Origin: Protula sp. h YS-2021
Lineage: Eukaryota; Annelida; Polychaeta; Sabellida; Serpulidae
Assembly (NCBI GenBank): GCA_949752745.1
Contig: OX457024.1
Coordinates: 108,802,287-108,866,286, forward strand
Length of the DNA stretch: 64,000 bases
Reading direction: 5' to 3'
The notes under the pieces are model-generated. The model saw only the letters and a program-made list of their open reading frames with translations, ran no database searches and was not told the origin of the DNA. Below, in pieces: positions 51,741 through 63,261 of this stretch (position 1 is its first letter; every line of letters begins with the position of its first letter). The translations under genes were made by a program, and so were the position numbers.

Positions 51741-54641
51741 AATTCTACAGCTCCCAGCATCACGGACCCCAATTTTGATCCCTTTTCCTTTCCTAACAAC
51801 GATAAAGTTTGCGAAGTTTGTTTCACCTGCGATCATAATTTTTTGGACGAAAATTGTCCCGCGCGTTATCGGAAGGAAGTCCCCAGCATTGTAAATCCTC
51901 GATTTGATACCCGTTCCTTCCCGCAAGATGGTGTGGTGTGTGAGGTTTGTTTCAGTCATGGTCATCAGTTTTTAGATACGAATTGCCCCGCTCGCTCCCA
52001 TTTCAAGATCGGGATTATAACTAGTTTTAAAGGGCCGAACTGTGTTCTGAGCAACCTCTATCCGTGCAAAATCTTAATATACGGGCATTGTTTCAAGTCC
52101 GTCGAGCATGCCTACCAATACCGGAAATGTCTGGAGTTCAATCGGGATAAAATAGCCTATAAAATTCTGCTTGATACGGAAGATCCTGTGGAGGCAAAGC
52201 GCTTGACGCACGGCATAGGGAGCCCTAGGTGGGACAACATGAGAGTTGGAATAATGGAGGAGATAATACAAGTGAAATTGAGGAACGTGCCGGAGTATCG
52301 AGATGCTCTACTGGCTGCCGAGCCGATAATAGCGGAGGCCGTCCCAAATGCTTACTTTTGGTCAGCCGGGTTGAGTGCGAGTGACCTGATGTGGACGCGT
52401 GTCCAGTCGTGGCCGGGGAAAAACATAATGGGACAAATTCACATGAGGGTGCGCGAACAGCTCAAGTGTGAGTTGGGGTATAGCAGTGCTGGTGCTCCGC
52501 CCTGCACCGTTGGTGATTCGAACGCTTCCTTGAACATTCCGGAAGATGCGACTGTCGCAGCCCCTCCACACGAACGAAACGTAACAGTAACGACTCATTG
52601 TGACGATTCTGAACTCCCCGCCGCACCTGTTGCACCTGATGTTACGCCTTCGAATGTTGCCTGCGTACCGACGATTGACGTTTCCACCACACACGCGCCT
52701 CGTGTTTCAACGTTATCTGAACTCTCCACTGTGCCCGTTACGCCCTCGAATGTTGCCTGCGTACCGACGATTGACGTTTCCACCACGCACGCGCCTCGTG
52801 TATCGACGCTATCGAGAACAGCTACCTCCTCCATCAACGTGTCGTCTCGATCCAGCCGTCAAAAGAAAAAGCCTGTGTGTCCGTTACGTTCATTTACTCA
52901 GTGCAACTGGAGTGCCAACAACGTGACACGTCATCTTTCTCGCCAGCATTGTTCGCCTTATCTTTTTAAACGTGACGATTTGGGCCCGGTGAAGGAACGT
53001 TGCGAACAAATCCTGAAATTCTTGACGCAAATCGCGACATTATTAAACGTACTTGACGTTAGCGACCTTCCTCTTTTCATGCGGCAAAATCATCTGTCAG
53101 TGGCTCCGTCGGAGCAGGTGGGTCCATTACACCGAGCAATCGTGGAAGAATTCCACCTGTTTCTGGCGGATCCACTACCTAGTCAAAGTATTGACTTTCA
53201 TACGTCGAATTGTCTGTCGGCTCTTGCGTGGTACAAGAACGTACTCTTACTTTACTCGAAACTATCTCCGACTGATCTTGAACTTTTAGCGGAAAATTAT
53301 GCTTCTCAACGTCGAGTCGATCTAGTACATACTGATGAACCACCATCTGACGTTAATATGGATTTTCCGAGAGACGTTACCACAACATCTACGTCCTCGT
53401 ATATCGGTAGTGACGTACAGTGCGCCAACGCAGAGCAAGCGCCCATCACCGCAACATCTACGTCTTCGTGTATCGGTAGTGACGTACAGTGCGCCAACGC
53501 AGAGCAAGCGCTCATCACCGCAACATCTACGTCTTCGTGTATCGGTAGTGACGTACCGTGCGCCAACGCAGAGCAAGAGCCCACCACCACAACGTCCACG
53601 TCTTCGTGCATCGTTAAGGACGTACCCTGTGTTTACGTAGATCAAGGGGCCGGCAGCAATTCGGATCATAAGAATACGAGTAATTCCTCCCATCATAACG
53701 TATCATTTCCAGTTGCCATTAATGACGTCAACGTAGACGCTACGCTGAATCGAAATCAAGATGGAACGTACTCCTTGACGTATGACGATCCGTATGAATA
53801 CGTTGTGTATGGTGCCGACGCTCACTGCCATCTAGAAAAACTCGCTGAAAAATTGGGAAAAACCATACCTTTCGATCAGCTTTTAGGGGGGACCCCAGCG
53901 AACAGAGAGCTTCAATACGTAGTCACGTCGTTTTGCTATCCGACTAGTTTTCCGTGTCATGAAGTGCGCGAACAGATTCTCGGAAATTGCCGTTTCTTTA
54001 CCTGTATTGGTTACCACCCAAAATTAGTCAAAGCCCAGAATCCGAACATGGAAATTATCCAAACGATAGTAGATGCCGTTGAAACCTGTCCAAAAGTCGT
54101 TGCCATAGGGGAAATTGGTTTAGATTACTCAATAGAAGGGTCAAACAAGAAAGCGCAACAGATAATTTTAAAAGAACTTTGTATTCTGGCAAAACAACGA
54201 GGACTGCCTATAGTCATACATTGTAGAGAACATGCGAAATACAATCCCCTTCAAGCCTCTTTGGATTGTCTGAATATACTATGGGAAATACTGCCCCAGG
54301 ATTATCCCATCTACAAGCATAGTTTAGTCAACAATATTGAAGCGAACCTGTGGACCTCTAGATTCTCCAACGTTATTTTCGGCATCAATGGGATTCTCTT
54401 TTATAAGAACTTGACCTATTTTGATTCTCTTGGCACGTTCTTGACAGTGGGAAATCTCCGTAGAATGGTTTTAGAATCTGACGCCCCACATCTTCACCCT
54501 TACGGTCAACAGAACACAAATTTTCCTTCATCAATTTTTATTATTGCCGACAAAATTGCAGAGCTTCTAAAAATCGACGTGAAAATTGTCTTACAGAGCA
54601 CCCTCAATAACGTAATAGAATTCTTCAAAATTCCGAGTTGA
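51740..54641 (+). CDS. Third ORF: zinc knuckles, NADAR domain and TatD-type nuclease
   Basis: The frame is open from 51702, but its first ATG lies deep inside the NADAR domain. A good acceptor (TTTACTTTTCAG|G) ends at 51739, so translation probably needs splicing to an upstream exon. Numbering from 51714 (975 codons): two CX2CX4HX6C modules at 33-48 and 76-91; NADAR at about 102-250 (VLSNLYPC, SVEHAYQYRKC, WDNMRVGIMEEI, NAYFWSAGL, NIMGQIHMRVREQL); Ser/Thr/Val-rich repeats; a C2H2-like finger (CPLRSFTQC...HLSRQHC); tandem TSSCIGSDVQCANAEQ repeats; a TatD domain at about 695-975. The TatD metal ligands are all present: H704 and H706 (DAHCHL), E800 (GEIGLDY), H836 (VIHCRE), H869 (KHSL), D923 (ESDAPHL). 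Known NADAR proteins act on ADP-ribose-linked N-glycosidic bonds and TatD proteins are metal-dependent nucleases. The role here is inferred only. Confidence 0.92.
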
Positions 54642-55413
54642 ACCATTTTTGAATTATTGCAGTTGGGTTGAGAAATCACCCGAAGTGTATCTATCGCTGA
54701 GAAATCGCTATTAGTTACCGGATTGACGAATTATTAGACGTGTATTATTGAATTATTGCAGATGGGTCGAGAAATCACCCGAACTGTATCTGTCGCTGAG
54801 AGATCGCTATCAATGTTTGTATGTATTCTGTTTATATTCCCGCTTTTGCTTGGCTTATTAACTTGGCCGAGAAATTGGCCAAATGGTGAATATTTGTAGA
54901 ATTGCCGTTAGACTTGCATGTATTCTGTTTATATTCCCGCTTTTGCTTGGCTTATTAACCTGGCCGAGAAATTGGCCAAATAATGAATTTTTGTAGAATT
55001 ATCGTTCGACTTGCATGTATTTATATTCGCGCTTTTGCTTGGCTAACTAATTTGGCCGAGAAGTTGGCCAAGGGATAGAAGTTCGTAGAAACGCCCTTAG
55101 ATCTGCGTGCATTCTGTTGATATTTCTAATTGCGCTCGAGCTATTAACCAATGGTCGTAAAGGTAGTTAAGAAATCTACATTTGTAGATGTGCTTGACCG
55201 GGGAGTCTGTTATAGTCGAGCAATCGCTGTAACAGGTAATATTAGTAGCGCAGACGGGCATGCCTGTATTGTAGCTAATAGGGCATGTAACATGTCTGAA
55301 GATTGGATTGATTTCTTATTTTGAATGCTCTTAAGTATTCATTCTGTGCTTTTCTCCTTCTCATTGATCATGCATGTATATATGTTCGTGTGAGTGTAGT
55401 GTGAACGGGGGGT

Positions 55414-55451
<38 letters not shown>

Positions 55452-55460
55452 GGGGGGTAG
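54642..55460 (+). other. 3' UTR of the young element with GAGAAAT hairpin series and purine tract
   Basis: Two ~105-bp units (GAATTATTGCAG...GAGAAATCACCCG...) are followed by three ~90-bp units (CCCGCTTTTGCTTGGCT...TTGGCCGAGAAATTGGCCAA). An ATCTACATTTGTAGAT hairpin lies near 55172. The region ends in CGGGGGGTTAAATT, an A-run of about 30, and the purine tract CGGGGGGTAG directly before the LTR. Confidence 0.85.
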
Positions 55461-55738
55461 TGTTGTAAAGGTTGGACCATTTTATCTTGAAAACGATTTT
55501 GGCCTCTTTTTGGTTTCACCCCGTTGACCCGTATAAAACCCCGTGCCCTTCCTGGGGGCTCTCTCTCTCACCTCCTGACCGCAAGCAGCAACAGCAACAG
55601 CATAGTTAAGACGAGCACGGCAAAGCCCCGGGGTAGAGCCAGAGTGAGAAGTTGCACGCGGCATTATGTAAGTTTATTTAAGTACTGTATTCTATAATAT
55701 TTCCTATTGTCTTCTGCATTCCTGGTTGTAGAACGACA
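55461..55738 (+). repeat. 3' LTR of the young element
   Basis: 278 bp, starts TGTTGTAAAGG after the purine tract, ends GAACGACA. No differences from the 5' LTR over the shared 261 bp. Confidence 0.92.
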
Positions 55739-55741
55739 ATA

Positions 55742-56992
55742 TTTTCTGCAAAAATGGCTTCCCTCGTGTTATGAGTCACGTGACAATCATACGCGGATAC
55801 GTGCAAATTGCCAGTATTCACATTATCTTTAAAGAAACAACCCGCTAAACATCAGAACGTTTTTTTTTTTTGGTTGTGAAAAGGTTATAACATTTTTCTA
55901 ACCCAAAACTAACCTTTTTTGGTTGCAAAAAACGTTATTTTGAGCAATTAAATAAAAACATTCTTTTACAAACCAAAAACAAACCTATCTGGTTGTAAAA
56001 ACGTTACATTCACCAACCAAATAAAAACGTTTTTTCACAAACAAAAAAACAAACGTTTTTGCATTAGAACGTTATTAAAATCTATGTTTAAATAACAAAA
56101 ACAAACCAAAACCAAACCAAAAACAAACGTATTCTATTAGAACGTTATTGATATCAATTTTTAAAACAGGCATATAGTGGAACGTCATGGAAATTTAAAA
56201 GGTATTTTAATACTATTTTAAATTAATTTTAGATATCAATAATTTATTAGCAATAATAAAGAAATCCAATGTCATATATTGTAACATCAAGGAATTTTAT
56301 AGGTATTTTAATACTTTTGCAAAGTTATTTTAGATATCAATAATTTATTTGCAATTAATATACAGGAATATTATGTATGTGAATGTTGTGTATATGTGTA
56401 GCCAGTGACTTCCGGTTGTAAGTAAAGACATGGCGGCAACCTGGCGTCTGTTTAGTTTCAATTAGTGTTTCAACATTGCCACCTTAGGCATATAACAAAT
56501 GGCGACGAGCAAATCGTGTTGCGTCGGACCGAAGAGGCTATGAGGATCTGGTGGAGAAGAAAGACGCAGAGGAAAGTACCGAAGATAACGGAAAAGTGAG
56601 TGTTTGCTGAAGTGACTTCTGAATGATGGCATCACTGATCGGACGATTGGAGTCCTTCGACGAAACTGCTGGTGACTGGGAGCTGTACAAGGAGAGGTTA
56701 GAGCAGTATTTCATTGCCAACGACGTAGCCAACGACAAAAAAAGGTGCTGTAACTCTTAGTCTGATTGGCGGAAAGACTTATTCCTTGCTACATAGCCTG
56801 TGTTCATCTAACAAGCCATCTACAAAGACATTCGAGCAAATTGGTGAGTTGCTGCATAACATTTCAGTCCAAAGCCCAACGTGATAGCAGAGAGATACCG
56901 GTTCTACAAGCGTCAGCAACAGACGGGTGAGTCGGTGACAGATTACGTGGGTTGTCTCCAAAAGCTGAGTGAGCATTGTGAGTTCGGTGAGC
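55742..56992. repeat. Right copy of the 1,251-bp direct repeat
   Basis: Matches 40450-41700. It starts immediately after the 3' LTR and runs without a break into the rest of the old element. Confidence 0.93.
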
Positions 56993-59900
56993 GTCTAGCA
57001 GAGCACCTCAGAGATCAGCTGGTTTGTGGGATAAAGAACGAAAATGTCCTGAAAAGATTGTTGTCGGAGAAACAATAAACCTACCAGAAGGCCAAGGAGA
57101 TAGCAATTGCCATGGAAATGGCCATGAAGGATGTATCGGGAATCCAAGGAGCATCGGCAAATGTTAACAAGTTGCAGAGGACCACTGGAAATCGTTGTTT
57201 CAGGTGTGGCAGGAATGGTCATGGCCCCGAGGATTGCCGTTTTAAGGACGAGAAATGTCACAACTGCGGTAAGAAAGGCCACATTAAGAGAAGATGCAAG
57301 ATGAAAAAATCCGGTAAGTCATCTTCCGAGAGGAAAAAGACCGGGACAGACCAGTTTAAGAAGCGAAAGCCAAAGAAGAAAGTTATTTATGTTGATGACG
57401 ATGAAGTGACCACTGATAGTGAAGATTCTAATGGCGACAGCACTTCCTGTTCAGATCTCGGCTATACGGGAGTTGTTTGCGATGTAAAAAACAATAGCGA
57501 GAGGAAATGTGCGTCCATTACGATCAGTCCTAAAATAAACGGTAAAATGATCAAAATGGAGCTTGATACAGGATCTGCGCTTTCGATAATATCGAAAAGG
57601 GATTATCAGCGCCATCTTGGTAAATTAAGGCTGCGGAGAACAAATGTTGTGTTAAAAACCTATACTGGAGAATGTGTAAGGCCAGAGGGGTACGTGAATG
57701 TTCTGGTGGAACACTAGGGTAAGGAACATCGTTTGCGGCTGTACATTCTTCACGGGGGAGGTCCACCTTTGTTCGGTAGAGATTGGCTCCGACACATCAA
57801 GTTAAACTGGCAGGAAATCAAGTCCATACGGATGGCTCAAGGTAAGAAGAAATTAGACCATCTTCTGGAAAAGTACAGTGAGTGTTGTTTCGGCAAGGAA
57901 CTGGGTGAGCTAAAAGGGATAACTGCGAAGTTACACTTCAAAGAAGGAGTTACCCCTAAATTTTGCAAACCTAGCTAAGTCCCGTTTGCAATGAGGGGCA
58001 AGGTCGACAAGGAGCTGGACAACATGGTGAGCAAAGGGATCCTTTCACCGGTAGAGTGGAGTGATTGGGCTGCACCCATTGTCCCAATTCTGAAGAAGGA
58101 CGGTTCTGTCAGGATATGTGGCGATTTTAAAGTCACTGTCAATCCACAGCTCAATGTTGACTCGTACCCATTGCCTACTATTGAGAGCATGTTAGCAACA
58201 TTGGCAGGTGGAGAGAAATTTTCAAAGATAGACCTCAAAACGGTGTATCTTCAAATGGTAGTGGACGACGAATCGAGAAAATACCTGACCATCAACACAC
58301 AGAAAGGACTTTTTGTTTTCAATCACCTGGCGTATGGTATTTCCCCAGCTGCTTGTATTTGGCAACGCGCAATTGAACAGGTTTTAAAAGGTATCAAAAA
58401 CGTGCAGTGTATTTTGGATGACACGATAATCACCGGTTCAGACGACGATGATCACCTATGTACCCTCGAGAAAGTCTTTCAGCGATTAATAGAATACGGC
58501 CTTAAAGTCAACCCCAACAAGTGTGAGTTTTTCAAAGATTCCATTGAATTTTGTGCTCACATCGTCAACAAAGACGGAATCCACAAGACCGATTCGAAAG
58601 TCAAGGCAGTTACAGATGCGCCAGCTCCAAGAAATGTTTCGGAATTACGAAACTGGGTCGCCCTGGTGAACTACTACCACCGCTTCCTACCCAACTTGTC
58701 TACGATACTACATCCATTGCACCAGTTGCTCCACAAAAATCAGAAATGGTTATGGACAGACTCATGTGCAAAGGCTGTTAAGAAAACGAAGGATCTCATC
58801 ACATCTGATCTCGTTTTAGCACATTATGATCCGAAACTGCCGCTTCGACTGCACTGTGACGCATCATCAAAAGGTATTTCTGGAGTTGTTTCGCATATCT
58901 ACCCAGATGGAAGCGAACGCCCCATTAGGTTTGCATCCCGAACATTGTCAAAAGCTGAACAAAATTACTCACAAACCGATCGAGAGGCCCTCAGCATCAT
59001 TTGGAGCATCCAGAAATTCAACATGTACCTGTTCGCCCGAAAATTTACTCTAGTTACCGACTGCAAAGTTTTGGTTTCGGTCTTCAATCCCAAAAAAGGT
59101 ATTTCAACAACTACGGCTTCGCGGATGCAAAGATACGCCATTTTCCTTACTGGCTATAATTATGAAATTGAATACAGAAAGACAAGTGAACACGCCCACG
59201 CTGACGGGTTAAGTAGACTACCCCTTCCGGTAAGCCAGAAAAATTCGTCAGGAGAGAGAGAGCACTATTCTACGCTGCCCTACTCGACAACTTTCCGGTT
59301 TCATTCAAACAAATTGCCCAGGCAACGTCAAAAGACCAGGTATTGTCTAGAATTTTCGAGTTCACAAGAAATGGCTGGCCCGGTAAAGTTGAAGAACTTT
59401 CCCCTTATCATTCACATGAATCAGAATTATCGATTTCACAAGAGTGTCTGCTCATTGGAAACAGAGTGGTTATTCCGGAAAAGTTCCAGAGAGCATTCCT
59501 GCAAGAACTCCATAGTGCCCATCCTGGTATGGTGAAAATGAAAAAATTGGCTAGATCGTACATTTGGTGGGCCCAATATCGACAGAGATATCAAAACACA
59601 AGCTAAAATGTGCCCGAGGTGCTTAGAGATAAGCAAAGCTCCAACAAGAGCTACAGTGCACCCCTGGGAATGGCCAAGTCAGCCGTGGAAAAGGATCCAC
59701 ATTGATTTTGCAGGACCTTTTCAAGGCCATATGTTTATCATAATAGTCGATGCACACTCCAGATGGATAGAGGTACGGATCATGGAAAAAATCACTGCCC
59801 CGTAAACTGTCAAAGTACTTCAAGAACTGTTTAGCGCCTATGGAATTTGTGATGTTATCTGTACAGACAATGGTACAACCTTCCATTCTGAAGCCTTCCA

Positions 59901-60710
59901 GAAATTCTTAAAACTACATGGAATTATCCACAAAACTACGAGCCCTTTTAAATCCTCGCGAAACGGTTTAGCAGAACGTATGGTTCAGAGTCTGAAATCT
60001 AGTCTCAAATCGATGAAGCACGAACCTCGTTCAATGCACGAGAAAGTAGCCAAATTTCTACTCATGTATCGATCAACTAAAAACGCAACTACCAACGAGA
60101 CCCCATCCTTGTTATTCCTAGAACGTGGAATCAAAACAAGGCTGGATTTGGCAAAACCCAGTTTGCGCGACAACATTTACAGAAATGTAAACACCAAAGA
60201 CAAACTTCAGCGCCGTTCATTTAGTGTGGGTGATGAAGTGCTTGTGAGGGACTATCGATAAAAGCACGGAAAATTGGCATTTGCAGTTATCTCGCGAAAA
60301 ATCGGAACGTTAATGTATGAAGTTTTGGTTGAAAATTCAATTTGGAGAAGGCACGTTGACCAAATCCGTTGTTCACAACACCCGATTGAAGAAAAACATA
60401 TCAAGATCGATAATACCCCTCAGCCATTAACTGTTTTACCAAGCCCACTGAACCTAACCCGACAGTAGACCGTACAGCTATTCCGTGTACCATAGCGCCA
60501 TCTACAGCTGGTGAAACCATGATTTCAAAAGAGAAGCCCGCTGTTTCTAGCCGAAAAACTGTGACAGTTAGAATTCCAGAGCCTTCTGTCGATGTTTCAC
60601 ACCCCGTTTCACCGGCTAAAGCAAAAACTGAAATTCCAAGTGTCGGTGGTCGTGTATCGCGATCAGGTCGTTCTGTAAGATCGCCAAAGAAGTACGGTTT
60701 CGAGGACTAA
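56625..60710 (+). pseudogene. Broken gag-pol of the old Ty3/gypsy element
   Basis: Segments in order: gag (MASLIGRLESFDE...YRFYKRQQQTGESVTDYVG) with a frameshift and a stop at 57076; two zinc knuckles CFRCGRNGHGPEDC and CHNCGKKGHIKRRC; protease ELDTGSALSI with a stop at 57715; a stop at 57976; reverse transcriptase from 57991 with ILDD in place of the usual YLDD near 58416; RNase H (HCDASSKGISGV); then a frame change near 59230; integrase pieces (HPGMVKMKK, HIDFAGPF, CTDNGTTF, RNGLAERMVQS) split by stops at 59604 and 59803; and a C terminus ending SGRSVRSPKKYGFED at 60710. The order resembles the Mag/K02A2.6-like branch of Ty3/gypsy. Not functional. Confidence 0.9.
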
Positions 60711-61376
60711 CTTTTAGTTAAATGTCGTACAATGAAGATATTTTGCTATATTCAATTATTATTTATTCATTCCAAGCCAATATTAACGTTTTATGTTTTT
60801 TTAATGTTGTACAGGTGCCGATTTGATAACTGGTTGCAGTTCAGTTAAAGTGCTGATAACGTTGCTGTAATGTTGACATTTTTTACAGTTAATCGACATT
60901 TCAGCTGCTGTAATTGTGTACGGTAAATATAAAAAGAAGAGAATTTTGGATTTATTTTTTCGCATTTAATTGCTTATAATATATCTGAACTAAGTGGCAA
61001 GTTTAAGGTTATGGTTTAGATATCTCTAAAGTAGTTATTTTGCGTATTCATTGTCCTTTATAATTACTTCGAGCTTCATTTCCATGCCTGTTAAGTGATC
61101 CTTGAAGTCGCATTCATGGATCGAGTTTGTAATCATAGAATGTCGAATCGCAGTGATAGCGATAATATTGAGTAAAGAAAAAAAGGTTGAAAAAGTAAAA
61201 TTCCGCAATTTTCAGGTAATTTAATTGATATATTCTGTCTAGTATGCTTATAAATTTTATATCTCTTTGTTTGATAATCAGATAAAGTGTTCAACTGAAT
61301 GCTGGTAGCAAAATAGCAGTTAAAGCACAGTTAAGCAGTAATCTACACAGTAAGTCTTGTTTCAGTATGCGGGTAA
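60711..61376 (+). other. 3' UTR of the old element
   Basis: AT-rich. No ORF or repeat recognised before the 3' LTR. Confidence 0.5.
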
Positions 61377-61495
61377 TGTTGTGTATATGTGTAGCCAGTG
61401 ACTTCCGGTTGTAAATAAAGACATGGCGGCAACTTGGCGTCTGTATGGTTTCAATTAGCGTTTCCACGTAGCCACCTAACGCATATAACAGTGAA

Positions 61496-62900
61496 CGTCA
61501 TGGAACTGCTATAAGCTTTTTTTAAATACTATTGTAAAGTAACTTTATATATGAACCATTTATTCGAAATAACAAGAATTGGCATTTAGATACCTCAAAT
61601 CCAATTTCACATATATTTAATTAATTACTACTATCTATAACTATGCACTGAAAAAAACCCTCCTAAAATATGCTATAGCTGTTATCTAAATGCCCTAAAT
61701 TATCAGTATAAAAAGCAGGCAATTTCAAAGCCATACATTAACCAGTTTACTTATTTGGCAAAAGTGAAATTTGGAAAAAAAGTTTAAGAATAAAAATGTT
61801 CAGCAATTTTTGACAATTTTTTGAAAAAAAAACTTTTTCATCTGCTAAATCCTTATAAAATGCCAGTCAAAATGCATTAAAGTGTCATAATTAAAATTTT
61901 GTCGACCGAACTGAAACAGCTAGTGGCCAAATATCATCTACATTAACACGGATTAGTCGTGGCGTAGAGGTTAGTTCGTCGCTTTGGGTGCGAAAGGTTC
62001 CCGGTTCAAACCCAGGCAGGTACGAATATTCAATGCTAGTTATTAATAATAAAAGCAATGATCTGATAATGTGAGCTTCAGAAGTAGCAAGGGCGTTAAT
62101 ACAGATCCGTAGGCCCCATAGTTAACGGATCTCGGCTCAGCGGAGGGAAAATAGCTGACGCAATACAGTGACGTCATGATCTATTTATAACAGCACATAC
62201 ATGAATTTATGTTGACGGGTTGTGCGTAGTGGGTAAGGGGTAAAGTGGTGGTATTTAAATGCACTGAAGCATGTTAATCAGTAAGCATTTCGAGGGAGGG
62301 GGTATTGCCTGCAATGCAACAGTATACTAATATGTTCCCCATAGGTGTATAGTGGTTTATGTGGTGATAAAAAGCAATAATATGTGCTTACCTGATCACT
62401 TTGCCGTTAATCGTATACGCTACTGATGTTTGACAGCGTACCGGTATTTTCATAGAAAGAATTATCCATAAAAATGTCTATCATCATATTGCCCTATTTG
62501 TTATCTGACTTGGCTTAAGTGTTGGTGTGGGGAAAATAGAGAGGTGGAAAGGGGTTTAATAAGCACTTGGAGGGTACAATTGAACAATAGCGCACTGTTC
62601 AAAGAGAGGTGAGTTTTGAATGTAAACTGTGAGATAGCTAGAACTGTTCAATGACCTCGGACGCGAATGGGGTACATAAGGGGAAGCAAGAAAAACACAT
62701 TTTCTTTTTTATTATTATTATTTTATTGACATATAAATACAACATATTTACAATCTATACATAATATACACGCACCCATAACACATCCCGTCCATTATTA
62801 ATCACATTTGCTTTTTATACCAAAAAGCAGAGTTTTTTGGCAGCATATTTTTTGCAAACACACAAATGACCTGACTCTTCGGCCCAACCAATTGCATGAA
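61496..62900. other. Intergenic stretch with a tRNA-Pro-like sequence
   Basis: AT-rich apart from the tRNA-like segment at 61953-62026. The sequence flanking the old element (ACGTCATGGAA) resembles 40880-40910, so the element sits in an older repeat. No other gene seen. Confidence 0.45.
61953..62026 (+). tRNA. tRNA-Pro(UGG)-like sequence, probably pseudogene or SINE head
   Basis: The anticodon arm TCGC-TTTGGGT-GCGA gives anticodon TGG. The D-arm region GTGGCGTAGAGGTTAG and T-arm GGTTCAAACC are recognisable. The acceptor stem does not pair, so it is probably not functional. Confidence 0.45.
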
Positions 62901-62904
62901 TATG

Positions 62905-63065
62905 CTTGTAATGAACGGTTTACGGGTAAATTAACACCGCGCCAGCGACCAGTATTACAATCAATTGGTTAGATTGATAGGTTTGCGGGCGAATTAACAC
63001 CGCGCCAGTGACCGGTATTACAATCAATTGGTTATAATGATAGGTTTACGATAAATTAACGATAA
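62905..63065. repeat. ~75-bp tandem repeats near the Polinton-like integrase
   Basis: Two and a half units with AATTAACACCGCGCCAG, GACCGGTATTACAATCAATT and GGTTTACG. Possibly part of the element's terminal region. Confidence 0.65.
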
Positions 63066-63261
63066 ATAAACATTAACATGACCATGCACAGCGTTAAATA
63101 CACAAACGGCCTGACTTTATAATCTGATCGTTTGCATGCCTGGTTTGCTGTGTTTTCTACTTTAAGGTATATTTACAAATATGAAGAATAACCCCCATCT
63201 ATATACTAATTACAATTAATATGCACATTATATATACATTTATTTTTGTCTCATCTGATGT

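Larger units (their letters stand above)
41700..55738 (+). mobile_element. Young, apparently intact Ty3/gypsy LTR retrotransposon with a NADAR-TatD third ORF
   Basis: Order: 5' LTR (41700-41960, lacking its first ~17 bp), primer-site region TGGTACCAGAAGTG, ~2.2-kb leader, gag (44252-47173), pol (47110-51678, minus-one frame), third ORF (51740-54641), repeat-rich 3' UTR, A-tract, purine tract CGGGGGGTAG, 3' LTR (55461-55738). The domain order protease-RT-RNase H-integrase defines Ty3/gypsy. Both LTRs look identical and all three ORFs are open, so insertion was recent. No short target duplication is visible; instead the element lies between 1,251-bp direct repeats. Confidence 0.93.
56379..61495 (+). 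mobile_element. Old, inactive Ty3/gypsy element with 114-bp LTRs and GTGAA target duplication
   Basis: 5' LTR 56384-56497, 3' LTR 61377-61490, both TGTTGTGTAT...ATAACA. GTGAA precedes the 5' LTR (56379-56383) and follows the 3' LTR (61491-61495). The LTRs differ at about 10 of 114 positions, so the insertion is old. A primer-site-like TGGCGACGAG follows the 5' LTR. Confidence 0.9.
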
